Positions 63,801 to 64,000 of a DNA stretch of 64,000 bases are shown here, in pieces (the first letter of the stretch is position 1; each line of letters opens with the position of its first letter). The notes beneath the pieces are model-generated. The model ran no database searches and was not told the DNA's origin. It saw only the letters and a list, made by a program, of their open reading frames with translations. The DNA comes from Finegoldia magna ATCC 53516 (lineage in GTDB: Bacteria; Bacillota; Clostridia; Tissierellales; Peptoniphilaceae), in contig NZ_CM000955.1 in the NCBI RefSeq assembly GCF_000159695.1, positions 451,001 to 515,000 of the forward strand, in the 5' to 3' direction. The translations under genes were made by a program, and so were the position numbers.

Positions 63801-63828
63801 AAAAGCGACGAACTTGTCGCTTTTTTTG
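63801..63828. terminator. Terminator near the right edge
   Basis: AGCGAC pairs with GTCGCT (63804-63809 with 63816-63821), followed by T7 on the plus strand and T4 on the other. Confidence 0.75.
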
Positions 63829-63872
63829 TTGCAATAATTTACTAAACTATTGCAAAACTTTTCAACTCATTA

Positions 63873-64000
63873 TTATATTGATATTTTTAATGCAACATCG
63901 TAATATGCAATATCATAATATTGCATTGTCTGATATGCTTTTAAATTCTTATACGAACTGAACCTACCGTAAACATAAAGGCAGATAATTGAGATTATGT
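63873..64000 (-). CDS. Possible C-terminal end of a gene entering from the right
   Basis: A minus-strand frame is open from the window edge to tandem TAA stops. It reads IISIICLYVYGRFSSYKNLK, then AYQTMQYYDIAYYDVALKIS. The hydrophobic beginning followed by a Tyr-rich hydrophilic end could be a membrane-anchored protein, and the hairpin at 63801-63828 would serve as its terminator. With only 42 codons visible it could be chance. Confidence 0.35.
   Translation of the reverse strand, partial: IISIICLYVYGRFSSYKNLKAYQTMQYYDIAYYDVALKISI

Noticed and set aside
1..64000. CRISPR arrays, rRNA or tRNA genes, prophage genes
   Set aside because: I saw no regularly spaced repeats, no ribosomal RNA or cloverleaf sequences, and no capsid, tail or terminase-type proteins. 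The only mobile element is Tn916.

Overview
The window is about 64 kb of a low-GC Gram-positive anaerobe. The AT-rich chromosome, the SCIFF peptide with its radical-SAM maturase, CWB2 cell-wall-binding repeats, paired YibE/F proteins, a fructose PTS operon and many half-size ABC exporters fit a Clostridia/Tissierellia genome. Finegoldia or a close Peptoniphilaceae relative is my best guess. That is recognition from gene content, not a search. I saw no rRNA, tRNA or CRISPR array.

Left flank (1-11.0 kb): the start of a solute-binding lipoprotein, another lipoprotein, then an operon of two YibE/F membrane proteins and a secreted metallophosphoesterase with three CWB2 repeats. Next come the C-terminal remnant of an [FeFe]-hydrogenase, an ABC half-exporter, a threonine-synthase homologue lacking its PLP lysine, and an iron alcohol dehydrogenase.

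Mobile element (about 11.52-29.55 kb): a full-length Tn916 carrying tet(M), with conjugation genes orf24-orf13, the tet(M) attenuator, regulators orf9/orf10/orf7/orf8, and xis and int. It lies inside an ABC exporter gene. The 3' part of that gene is at 11,027-11,520 and the 5' part at 29,552-30,593. Removing the element restores one 511-residue frame, so the insertion has inactivated the second half of a two-gene exporter.

Middle (30.6-45 kb): several ABC systems (the intact exporter partner, a lone half-exporter, an ABC-2 ATPase plus two permeases, and an exporter with a DUF2812 protein). These are followed by SCIFF, ScfB and an Orn/Lys/Arg decarboxylase-like gene, then a GntR/YtrA-type operon whose ATPase is frameshifted.

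Right part (45-64 kb): a split chromate transporter pair; fruK-fruA-fba for fructose uptake and cleavage; Maf and a DUF523/TudS protein; a candidate small RNA with a near-consensus promoter; a YeiH-type transporter; an ABC protein with a wrecked nucleotide-binding domain; lipoate genes lplA and lipA; a nuclease-helicase fusion; and an RNA methyltransferase.

Near the right end is an AbiF/AbiD-like HEPN gene. It is preceded by a short promoter-driven hairpin RNA and interrupted at a run of ten A/T bases, where loss of one base restores the full frame. This is the strongest candidate for an unusual defence or toxin-RNA system here. The end holds a ferritin-like protein, a small unknown protein and an acetyltransferase remnant.
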